From a virus: 64,000 nucleotides of DNA. The position numbers and the translations under genes were made by a program. The DNA is taken from positions 25,941 through 89,940 of the IMG/VR virus record IMGVR_UViG_3300025070_000022, one strand, 5' to 3'. The notes beneath the pieces are model-generated. The model was given only the letters and a program-made list of their open reading frames with translations. It had not been told where the DNA came from and ran no database searches. Below are positions 52,303 through 59,699 of the stretch, in pieces. Every line of letters starts with the position of its first letter. The first letter of the stretch is position 1.

Positions 52303-52700
52303 TCTTCTCCCCTCAATTGGTTTTCTTTAGAAGTCTTATCATCATCAATTGGGCCACCTTTAGCCCAAGTGTAGCAGGTTCTAGCCGAATGGCATTTGAA
52401 ATCGTGCATCCAACAGTAGCCTAAGCGACCATCTTTATCTGTAGAAAGTGGCATACATTCATCCATTCTTGGAGATATGTCAAATGCAATACAGTTACTA
52501 CAATTAGATTTCTTAGCAACATCAGCAGTAGTATTCCATTTCTTAGCATACTCCTCCCAATACTTTTCGTCGTTTAGATTAAGAGGCCCGTATTGAATAT
52601 GTTTTTCTTTTACTGCCCTGTCCCTATTCTTAGTATTGAGTTTCAAATCTTGGGTAGCCAAGGGGCATTCTAGTTTCTTTAATATAATTGTCCAATCCAT
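52299..52700 (-). CDS. Tagged Cys-rich protein (MDWTIILK)
   Basis: A 133-residue protein starting MDWTIILKKLECPL. Cys are concentrated in NCSNCIAFDISPRMDECMPL and GYCWMHDFKCHSARTCYTW, which suggests one or two metal sites or an Fe-S cluster. Overlaps its downstream neighbour by four bases. Function unknown. Confidence 0.55.
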   Translation of the reverse strand: MDWTIILKKLECPLATQDLKLNTKNRDRAVKEKHIQYGPLNLNDEKYWEEYAKKWNTTADVAKKSNCSNCIAFDISPRMDECMPLSTDKDGRLGYCWMHDFKCHSARTCYTWAKGGPIDDDKTSKENQLRGEE

Positions 52701-52704
52701 AATA

Positions 52705-52911
52705 TCACTTCGGGCTTAGTCCATACTTTCTAACCACATTTCTCAACGCAATTCTTTTCTTAGTTTCATTATCCCTTCCACTAAGGTACGGATTATTATA
52801 TTCTTTTTTGTATTCCTCAATATGCTCAGGTGAGAAGTGATAGGTCTTACCATCTATAGTAAATCTTTGACCGATTGCTCTTATTGTTTTTATAACCTCT
52901 TGCCAACTCAT
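52705..52911 (-). CDS. Tagged small protein (MSWQEVIK)
   Basis: A 68-residue basic protein starting MSWQEVIKTIRAIGQ, then a beta hairpin (RFTIDGKTYHFSPEHI) and a helical, basic end (NETKKRIALRNVVRKYGLSPK). Overlaps the upstream gene by four bases. No family recognised. Confidence 0.5.
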   Translation of the reverse strand: MSWQEVIKTIRAIGQRFTIDGKTYHFSPEHIEEYKKEYNNPYLSGRDNETKKRIALRNVVRKYGLSPK

Positions 52912-53300
52912 GCTGTAAATGGCCCCCTTCTTTTACTAGTTGGCTCATGTGTGTAAAAATCTCCATCTTTGTGAAGAAACAACTTACCTTCCTTTATTAG
53001 TTCAGATAGGGCTTTATCTAAATCCTTTTGACTAGCAATATGCTTCAAATCTTTCATGGCTAAAGCACCTCCTTGTTTGGTCTTGGCAGAAAGGATTTTT
53101 TTCTTAATACCCTTCATTGTATTTTTTGCTTTTTTATTTAACAAATCAAAATCTTCACGGTTGATTTTGCCATCTTTATTTCTATCCAAGTGCTTACTTT
53201 GTTTAGGTGTTAATTTCTTATTTACACATTCTTCACAGTTGCATGGCTTACCCATCTTTTCTGTTCCGCAGTGCCTCTTTAGTATATCTTTCCAAGCCAT
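52908..53300 (-). CDS. Tagged protein (MAWKDILK) with Cys cluster and EF-hand-like loop
   Basis: A 130-residue protein. After the tag come Cys11, 20, 22 and 25 (CGTEKMGKPCNCEEC), suited to one metal ion. Residues 39-50 are DRNKDGKINRED, an EF-hand calcium loop with D1, N3, D5, G6, I8 and an acidic residue at position 12, flanked by helices. The C-terminal half is a helix-rich, winged-helix-like region (MKDLKHIASQKDLDKALSEL, then a strand pair GKLFLHKDGDFYTHE). Calcium binding is inferred. Confidence 0.6.
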   Translation of the reverse strand: MAWKDILKRHCGTEKMGKPCNCEECVNKKLTPKQSKHLDRNKDGKINREDFDLLNKKAKNTMKGIKKKILSAKTKQGGALAMKDLKHIASQKDLDKALSELIKEGKLFLHKDGDFYTHEPTSKRRGPFTA

Positions 53301-53301
53301 A

Positions 53302-53565
53302 TTATCTACCTTCTACTTTTTTGTAGGCTTTCTTTCCAGCCTTTGTTCTAGGAACATGTTGTTTCCCCTTTCTAGTACCGGCTCTTTTCTTAGCACTCTC
53401 TCGCCTTTTTTGTTCGGGAGTAAGGGAATCTCTTACAGATTTAGGACCATACCTTCCACCTTCTGTAGTAAGGTTGTCCCAATCTTCCTTGTTCCACTCA
53501 ACCATGTCTTTCTGCGCTTCTGTTAAAGCCTTCAAAACATCTTTCCAACTACTTCTTGTTGACAA
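53302..53565 (-). CDS. Tagged basic protein (STRSSWKDVLK)
   Basis: An 87-residue protein. TTG 53565 is preferred because GGTGG is spaced before it, giving MSTRSSWKDVLKALTEAQ, in which the tag starts at residue 6 instead of 2. The C-terminal half is very basic (KRRESAKKRAGTRKGKQHVP, then KKAYKKVEGR), consistent with DNA binding. Overlaps the upstream gene by 17 bases. Confidence 0.55.
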   Translation of the reverse strand: MSTRSSWKDVLKALTEAQKDMVEWNKEDWDNLTTEGGRYGPKSVRDSLTPEQKRRESAKKRAGTRKGKQHVPRTKAGKKAYKKVEGR

Positions 53566-53785
53566 AGCCACCACCTGCCTTTTGGTAAAGTCTATTCAAC
53601 TCTTGAGATTTTCTAGCAGACCATTTGTATTTTCCAGTACCGTGAGTGTTCTTGGCCCACAATCTCCTATGTATTCTCTCTCTAAGTTTAGGATTAGTAT
53701 AAGTTCCTTTAGGAGCCTTGTAAGTATGCTTAGGAACCTTCCTTTTGCTCCTACTATTTTTCTTGAGAATCTCTTGCCATGTCAC
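53549..53785 (-). CDS. Tagged basic protein (MTWQEILK) with SARK motif
   Basis: A 78-residue protein starting MTWQEILKKNSRSKRK. The rest includes PKLRERIHRRLWAKNTHGTG and KYKWSARKSQELNRLYQKAG, ending GGFVNKK. The W-S-A-R-K-x-Q-x-L-x-x-x-Y-x-x-x-GGG segment recurs in small phage virion-associated proteins in my knowledge. Very basic, possibly packaged with DNA. Confidence 0.6.
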   Translation of the reverse strand: MTWQEILKKNSRSKRKVPKHTYKAPKGTYTNPKLRERIHRRLWAKNTHGTGKYKWSARKSQELNRLYQKAGGGFVNKK

Positions 53786-53873
53786 TTCCCTTCACCTTCC
53801 AACATTCTTTGCAGTATCCAAATGGCCTTAAATCTATAACATCGCATGTATAACATTTAGTACAGTATTCCAA
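53754..53873 (-). CDS. Small zinc-finger-like protein (TTG start)
   Basis: A 39-residue frame starting at TTG with GGTGAT four to five bases upstream. It has CTKCYTC and later YCKECWK, giving five Cys for one zinc site. It overlaps the next gene by 32 bases and lies just after the LAGLIDADG-type gene. Short, but well-placed signals and Cys spacing support it. Confidence 0.45.
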   Translation of the reverse strand: MEYCTKCYTCDVIDLRPFGYCKECWKVKGSDMARDSQEK

Positions 53874-53881
53874 GTAATCAC

Positions 53882-55498
53882 CTAAGCATTCTCTCTTCTA
53901 AATAGTTGCTTTTCGTTTTTACCATACTTAGTCAAAACTTCTTCGATTTTATTTTTAGCAAAGCCAGCACTAATCATCATCATTTCATCTTCACTGCTTT
54001 CTTCATCTTTCATACCAGCATCTAAGAAAGACATAATAATATCCTCGTCTTCCTTATCCATAGTAGTCTGTTTTAATATCCGTTTAACCTTGTTATAATA
54101 TGCTTTGAATGAAGTATCTCCGAATTCCTTCTTAGCAATGATTCCGCCAATGTTTTCCATTTCATCCATAATAGACATTTTACAATTGCCTTGGTATTTT
54201 GAAATATCATCCACATATATACCTTCCTTAGCAAAATCAAAACCTACATGGTCTTTGTGATTCTCCCACTTCATTAACTTGAAAATCTCATCACAACGAC
54301 CTTTGTACCAATCTGCCTTCTTGTAAGATTTCTTCATTCTAATTAGTTCTAACAGAAGATTGGCATTACCTTTCTTCATCCTAAAATGGGGTAAGCATTT
54401 ACTCAATAGTTCAGTCACATCACTTTGAGAATAGAAATTTAAACGATTAACTGGCCGTGTGTCTTGAGGAGATTTTTGGTCTAAGTGTAATTTACCAATG
54501 CCACCCAAAGCCTTGTGTATTTCAGTCATAAAGGCCTTGCCTCTATCTCCTGTAGCCACCAGTCCGACCCTAGGGTTGTGGTTTCTATCCATAGTGATGT
54601 AGCCATCCGAATCAATAAAGGCGGCAGTGTAAGCCCAAATATTCTTCTTTATTTCCGAGTCTACAGTGAAGTATCTTCCCGAAACAGAAGTGACTTCTAA
54701 TGACTTGGCCATCTTAGAAATAGAGTGCCATGAATTCCTATCATATAATTTAGAAGGCATTCTATCATGTAATTCTCTCGCAGATATTCCTTGATTGTTC
54801 TTGACTTGTTTCAAGATATACTCTCTAGTTTCTTCCTTAATTGATTTCTTTAAAGAGGAAGTAGACACATTTTTAATTTGCTTTCTAAATTCTCTCTTAG
54901 CCAAATTCATTTCTTTGGATAGTGATGAATATTGTTTTCCATAACTAGTATCTTTCAAATCTAATTCTGCTTCCCAGTACTTGCATATTGAATCAATAAC
55001 CCCTCTTCGTTGAGATGCTTCTTTCATACTGTGCAACTTTAAAAGGTCATTCTCATTGAACTTCATTTTCATAAAAGGCTCTCGATAAGGAGTGAGCCAA
55101 TAAATGCTCTTTATGCACTTAGTAATATGTTCGGAATACCCATCAATGATAGCATCTATACTTTTAGCCATTCTATCTCTAGATTCTCCTTTTAGGCTTC
55201 TACGCTGTTTTCTTAAAGATTTGATAACTTCGGGAACTTCCTCACCATAGTACATTTGTTTTTTAGGAAAGGCTTCGATATGCCTTTTTGCTTGAGAAGC
55301 GTTTAGTTTAAATTCTGTAGAAATTTTAGAAACGAGTTCATGCTCGGAAAAAATAGATAGTTCGGTTGAAAGACTTAGAGCAATATTATCATCTAACATA
55401 CTCTTAGCGTCTTCTAAGTCTTTACTTGCTTCTTCTTCTAAAGCGGCTACTTGCTCCAGTCTTTCGCTAGCCTCTCTTAATTCGTCTGGCGTTGGCAT
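53882..55498 (-). CDS. Winged-helix plus LAGLIDADG homing-endonuclease-like protein
   Basis: A 538-residue protein. The first 220 residues are helical and coiled (SERLEQVAALEEEASKDLED). Residues ~226-280 look like a winged helix (QGISARELHDRMPSKLYDRN). TAAFIDSDGY at 291-300 is a LAGLIDADG motif, followed by VGLVATGDRGKAFMTEIHKALGG and a SQSDVTELLSKCLPHFRMKK segment, which complete one LAGLIDADG half. No intein or intron boundary is present, and the adjacent terminase is intact. It may be a free-standing endonuclease guarding the terminase locus, or a domesticated DNA-binding packaging factor. Confidence 0.8.
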   Translation of the reverse strand: MPTPDELREASERLEQVAALEEEASKDLEDAKSMLDDNIALSLSTELSIFSEHELVSKISTEFKLNASQAKRHIEAFPKKQMYYGEEVPEVIKSLRKQRRSLKGESRDRMAKSIDAIIDGYSEHITKCIKSIYWLTPYREPFMKMKFNENDLLKLHSMKEASQRRGVIDSICKYWEAELDLKDTSYGKQYSSLSKEMNLAKREFRKQIKNVSTSSLKKSIKEETREYILKQVKNNQGISARELHDRMPSKLYDRNSWHSISKMAKSLEVTSVSGRYFTVDSEIKKNIWAYTAAFIDSDGYITMDRNHNPRVGLVATGDRGKAFMTEIHKALGGIGKLHLDQKSPQDTRPVNRLNFYSQSDVTELLSKCLPHFRMKKGNANLLLELIRMKKSYKKADWYKGRCDEIFKLMKWENHKDHVGFDFAKEGIYVDDISKYQGNCKMSIMDEMENIGGIIAKKEFGDTSFKAYYNKVKRILKQTTMDKEDEDIIMSFLDAGMKDEESSEDEMMMISAGFAKNKIEEVLTKYGKNEKQLFRRENA

Positions 55499-55507
55499 AT
55501 TTTTCCC

Positions 55508-56932
55508 TCAAAAGTTTAGTCCCATTATGCCGCCACGCCTATTATTTACAGGCGCATCAAATATCCCCAAATCATCTAACAATAAGAAGTTTTCACTAAT
55601 GGTCTTGGTAGCCGCATTAGCCAATGCTAAACTCATTACCATATCGTCGTGTGCGCCAACTCCCTCAAACTTACCTTTCTGCGTAATAGAAAACATAGAT
55701 AATTCTTCAATCAATGCAGAAGTAACTCTTCTACTTTCTTCGTTAGCATAAGGTAGGTTTATTTTTTCATTCTCAAAATTCATTTGTAGATTCAAGATAA
55801 TATCCTGTTTCTTTTTTCTTGTTGTATTGAAATCGTGGACATTTAAATCAGAAATGTTTCTCAATTCTTGTGTAAAGGATTTAGCGAATACATTTGTTTC
55901 AAACAAAATGACTTCCGGTTGAAAGATTTTACCTATCAATCTAACTTTTTGTAGATTCTCCCTAAACTCTACATTCTTAGCCCTGTCTACATAAACAACA
56001 CTTTTGTTATCTTCTTCATCTACTTCCAATACAGTGATTACATTGTAGTCGCCGTCAGTAGAGATAGCAGGGTCAATACCAACATAGTACTTGTAACCCT
56101 CTCTACGAGTGGGCTTCAAGACTAAACTTTTGTTCTTAGACCTCTCTAAGTATTCGGGATTGAATAGCGAAGTACCAGTGGATACAGGAACACAAAGGTA
56201 TTCCCTTGTGAATTTAAGCGAGCCTATTTCTGCCTTCCTAGCCATGAGAGCCTCATAGTCCCAACGATTAGGCCAAAGAGGTTCATTAAGAGAGTTAAAA
56301 CAAGGATACTTTCTAACTGTATATGCCTCGTTTTCCTCTAGTTGAGTGTAAATATCCGTGTAAGAGAAAGGAGTTCCAATAACACGAAGAGAAGCGGAGT
56401 GGTGTAGAGTTGGTATCATGTCACCATAAAACCAATCTGTAACCTTTTGAATTGCAGTTAAACTAAACTCTTTCAAAGGGTCGTCAATAATAATCTCTTG
56501 AGGGTGAAGACCACGAATCTGTGAACCAACAGAACGCTCAAGAATTTGATTTCCATTAGTGAGAGTAATGTTTCCAATAGCCCAACCCTTAGCAGGTTTG
56601 AAATGTTTAATTGTAGGGTTATTGAATACCTTGTCAATGTCTCTCATGTGAACCATAGTCTGCTTTTGGTTAGAGGAAATGTAGAGCATTTGATATGGGG
56701 GTGGTTGGAAGATTAAATTCCAAACAACCCATGAGTGCATGAAGACAGACTTACCGTGACCTCGACTACAAATGATTACTGTTCTTTGAGTCTGCCCCAT
56801 TAACTCAAGCCACTCTTGTTGATGACTTGCGAAATCCCAACCTAGAACATTTTCAAAGAAATAAGGAAATGAATTCTTAGATAGTTCTAAGTCCATTTGC
56901 CGTTCTAGGTTTAACCCTGCAATGTCAGACAT
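55508..56932 (-). CDS. terL: Terminase large subunit
   Basis: A 474-residue packaging motor. The ATPase has a Walker A variant CSRGHGKS (55-62) and Walker B IIIDDPLKE (D150, D151). The RNase H-like nuclease has YYVGIDPAIS, VILFETNVF and a final AHDDMVMSLALA, the three acidic motifs. The length is typical. ATG 56932 is preferred over GTG 56941 because GGTGA is spaced correctly to it. It would cut concatemers and pump DNA through the portal encoded downstream. Confidence 0.95.
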   Translation of the reverse strand: MSDIAGLNLERQMDLELSKNSFPYFFENVLGWDFASHQQEWLELMGQTQRTVIICSRGHGKSVFMHSWVVWNLIFQPPPYQMLYISSNQKQTMVHMRDIDKVFNNPTIKHFKPAKGWAIGNITLTNGNQILERSVGSQIRGLHPQEIIIDDPLKEFSLTAIQKVTDWFYGDMIPTLHHSASLRVIGTPFSYTDIYTQLEENEAYTVRKYPCFNSLNEPLWPNRWDYEALMARKAEIGSLKFTREYLCVPVSTGTSLFNPEYLERSKNKSLVLKPTRREGYKYYVGIDPAISTDGDYNVITVLEVDEEDNKSVVYVDRAKNVEFRENLQKVRLIGKIFQPEVILFETNVFAKSFTQELRNISDLNVHDFNTTRKKKQDIILNLQMNFENEKINLPYANEESRRVTSALIEELSMFSITQKGKFEGVGAHDDMVMSLALANAATKTISENFLLLDDLGIFDAPVNNRRGGIMGLNF

Positions 56933-56952
56933 ATCGCTCACCCCTTCTTCTA

Positions 56953-57279
56953 CTATTCTTGTTCTTTTATGAAATCGACCTTTCTTTTAAAAGCCTGATA
57001 AAAATTCGACAAAGCCAGTCTAATATCAAAAATATCATCGTATGGCCAATCGTCCATATAATCTTCCATCTTGGCAATTTGCCTACTGATAAAAAATATG
57101 ATGTCTTCTTCGTAGTTTTCTCCTTCAAGTACTCTTTTAATATCAGATAACCTACCGGCAAACGACTCCCAATGACCGCCATATTGATTATGTCCTTGTC
57201 GGATTTTGTTTTCTAAATCCTCGTATCTTTCTAATAGGGTTTCTGTAGTTTCAAACTTTAATATTCCTTTCCAACTCAT
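56953..57279 (-). CDS. Tagged protein (MSWKGILK), helical
   Basis: A 108-residue protein. ATG 57279 has GGTGAT upstream and starts MSWKGILKFETTE; a GTG at 57288 is unlikely. It is entirely helical (LERYEDLENKIRQGHNQYGG; DIIFFISRQIAKMEDYMDDW). The piece QYGGHWESFAGRLSDIK is loosely similar to EYGGRWRNILEKIKE in the N-terminal extension of the DNA ligase. Lies directly upstream of TerL. Confidence 0.55.
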   Translation of the reverse strand: MSWKGILKFETTETLLERYEDLENKIRQGHNQYGGHWESFAGRLSDIKRVLEGENYEEDIIFFISRQIAKMEDYMDDWPYDDIFDIRLALSNFYQAFKRKVDFIKEQE

Positions 57280-57284
57280 GTTAA

Positions 57285-59699
57285 TCACCTGAAATTAGCC
57301 TTCACATAATAGACTACTTCTTCGGAAACACCAACATTCGATGAAATACTAGAGAAAGAGTCCACTTCTTCGACCATCTTTACAATGTCCATAGAAGTTA
57401 AATCTAGGTTGAATCTTTCTCTAGAAGAGGTAATGATTGAGTCCATATCATCAATAGAAGAAAGAGAGCCTTGCCCATAGTAGATAGGCAACCCCTTGAG
57501 TATTCTAAGTGAATCGTGTATCTCTAGAATCTTCTCTTCTATTTCCGACTTTCTCAATTCATTTAGTATCTGTTTAATGTTTCTTGCTCTAACCGCACCC
57601 TTGTTACTTATCTGTTTGGCGTTTCCTTCATCTAAAAGGAATTCCTTTAATGCCGACATTACTGTCAATGAAGTGGCTTCTATTCGTTCTTTACTGACAG
57701 GACTCTCCTCCCTAAATTCCGGATAAGGCACACCCATAAAACGCAGTCCTTGTTGAGGATTTTGACTTCTAAGGTTAATTTTACCAAGGAATTGAGCCAT
57801 CTCTTCATTGTATTGTTTGATTATATCTTTATCTCTAAAGATTCTTTTGAGAGAAGATGCTAGCAACCTAGCAGAATTGAAAACCTCTTCATGTTCAATG
57901 TTAGGAGTATTGATTGATTTCAAAAAATCTAGAATATTTTTCAAATCATCATTCTTTAATAGTCTACCTCTTCTAGTATTCGACCTCTTCACTAGTCTAG
58001 TATAGACCTTAGCAAAATCACTAGAACTCAAAGTCTTAATAGATTTGAACGCAGTAGTATTTTTTATTCTAAAGTTTAAATCCAAAGTCATAGCCGGATT
58101 CAAAAGTGGCTTATACAGATAATCGTCTAAAGCCTCAAGAACACTATCTAGTTTCTTCTGCACATCTTTACCTAATTCTCTAGGAAGGCCCTTAGCGGAA
58201 GGGTATGCAGAAACATATGAGTCGCCTCCTCTACCATCTCCCTTTCCTCCTTGGCCTCCTCTAGGTCCAACCACAGTCCCGCCAGTAGACATTTTTTGTT
58301 GCATTGTAATCTCTTCTAGAGTCATAAGAAGAGATTGTATAGCCCCGTTTATTTTAATTGGGCGAATGCCAGAACCAAACCTTCTAGCGAGGTCTGCACT
58401 ATCTAATATCTGCGCTGGCAAATAGAAAGAAGAACCGGAAACAGGTTGTATTTGTCCCATTCTTTCTATGGCTTTATCCAACCTTTCTATCTCGGCTCTA
58501 GACTCTATAATATAAATGATTTTCATAGTTTTTGCCATATTTCTTATTTTGTCTAGTTCTGTAGAATCAGTTAGAATTCCATAAGCGTACTTAGATAAAT
58601 AATTGTAGCCAAGCGGGTCTATTTCAGTCGTTAGTAGGTTGACGAATTCCGGTGAGTCCTCCCTAATTTCTTCAATTACATCATCTTCTAATTGTTCCGA
58701 AACTTCGCTTCCGCTTGTTCCACTATCTCCTTCAAATTGTATGCTTGCTCTACCTAGACCCTCGAATAAACTAAAGACAGCATCATCCGCTCCTTGTTTT
58801 TGAACTGTAGCCTTACCTAATTTAACCACATACTGACCATTTGCATTAAACAATTCATTGGAGGTATGTAATTTAGCCCCGTACTCTTTCATCCCTCCGG
58901 ATTTTAGAGAAGCAATTAAAGATTTAACCGCCTCATACACATCAGCGTGTTTAGGGGCTACCCCTTTCCATGCAGAATAAATAGACCTTCTTTTGCTCTT
59001 ACTGATGTAAGGTTCATTTCCAATAAAAGATAACACATCATCTCTAATGTCTACAACAATACGCTCGCCATCTTCGTCAAACTCTGATTCCAGTACCTCG
59101 CTATAGTAGGCGTCTATTCCTTCCAACACCTTTTCTACTTCTGGCATAAATTTACTCAATAGTTCTGTATCGTCTTCGTCTAGAGAATTAATTCTTGTTC
59201 TTATTCTATCCGAAGACTTGTTTGGTTTATTTCCTGTAAAGGGCCTCTTGACAATAATATCTTTGTTGGAAAAGGTTCGATTCAATACTTCTACAGTAAT
59301 TTTTTTTCCTTTAATGGTGATTCCGGAAAATATCTTCGATAGAATTTTATTTTGGAATAGAACTTCATCGAATTCTCTAACACTTTCGTCTTCTATTACT
59401 TTCTTTCCATCTTCTTCGACATATTCCGGAGTTAATTCATCGGCTTTATCTTTAGCCAACTTTCTGTACTTTCTTTTAGTGGCTAGATTCACTTCTTTGA
59501 TAGCAGTCACTCTTTCAGTAGCCCCTACTGGCACTTCCTTCTCCCTAAATTCAGTAGCCAAGTCTTCTCCAATTTTAGTAATGGTTCTTTTCATAGTAGG
59601 GAAGGGGGACTTCCCCCTATCTTCAATTAACTTAGCCTTTTGAAATATGGTCTTTTCTTGGGAAGCCACTCTCTTCTCTAGTTCTAATTTAAAACTCAT
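57285..59699 (-). CDS. Large late protein, unknown (804 residues)
   Basis: A mainly helical, charged protein with a Gly-rich linker in the middle (STGGTVVGPRGGQGGKGDGR). GGAGGAAG precedes the ATG. No enzymatic motif seen. Begins four bases after the stop of the next large protein's frame, and the two appear coexpressed. The place between small terminase candidate and TerL is not typical of structural genes in well-known phages. It could be an internal head or ejection protein. Confidence 0.55.
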   Translation of the reverse strand: MSFKLELEKRVASQEKTIFQKAKLIEDRGKSPFPTMKRTITKIGEDLATEFREKEVPVGATERVTAIKEVNLATKRKYRKLAKDKADELTPEYVEEDGKKVIEDESVREFDEVLFQNKILSKIFSGITIKGKKITVEVLNRTFSNKDIIVKRPFTGNKPNKSSDRIRTRINSLDEDDTELLSKFMPEVEKVLEGIDAYYSEVLESEFDEDGERIVVDIRDDVLSFIGNEPYISKSKRRSIYSAWKGVAPKHADVYEAVKSLIASLKSGGMKEYGAKLHTSNELFNANGQYVVKLGKATVQKQGADDAVFSLFEGLGRASIQFEGDSGTSGSEVSEQLEDDVIEEIREDSPEFVNLLTTEIDPLGYNYLSKYAYGILTDSTELDKIRNMAKTMKIIYIIESRAEIERLDKAIERMGQIQPVSGSSFYLPAQILDSADLARRFGSGIRPIKINGAIQSLLMTLEEITMQQKMSTGGTVVGPRGGQGGKGDGRGGDSYVSAYPSAKGLPRELGKDVQKKLDSVLEALDDYLYKPLLNPAMTLDLNFRIKNTTAFKSIKTLSSSDFAKVYTRLVKRSNTRRGRLLKNDDLKNILDFLKSINTPNIEHEEVFNSARLLASSLKRIFRDKDIIKQYNEEMAQFLGKINLRSQNPQQGLRFMGVPYPEFREESPVSKERIEATSLTVMSALKEFLLDEGNAKQISNKGAVRARNIKQILNELRKSEIEEKILEIHDSLRILKGLPIYYGQGSLSSIDDMDSIITSSRERFNLDLTSMDIVKMVEEVDSFSSISSNVGVSEEVVYYVKANFR

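Noticed and set aside
53882-55498. LAGLIDADG domain as an intein within terminase
   Set aside because: TerL upstream is continuous with all ATPase and nuclease motifs, and the LAGLIDADG protein has its own start and unrelated N-terminal domains.
44239-57279. Homology between the ligase N-terminal region and the tagged protein at 56953
   Set aside because: The shared piece (EYGGRWRNILEKIKE versus QYGGHWESFAGRLSDIK) is short and helical; it is not enough to claim common origin without a profile search.
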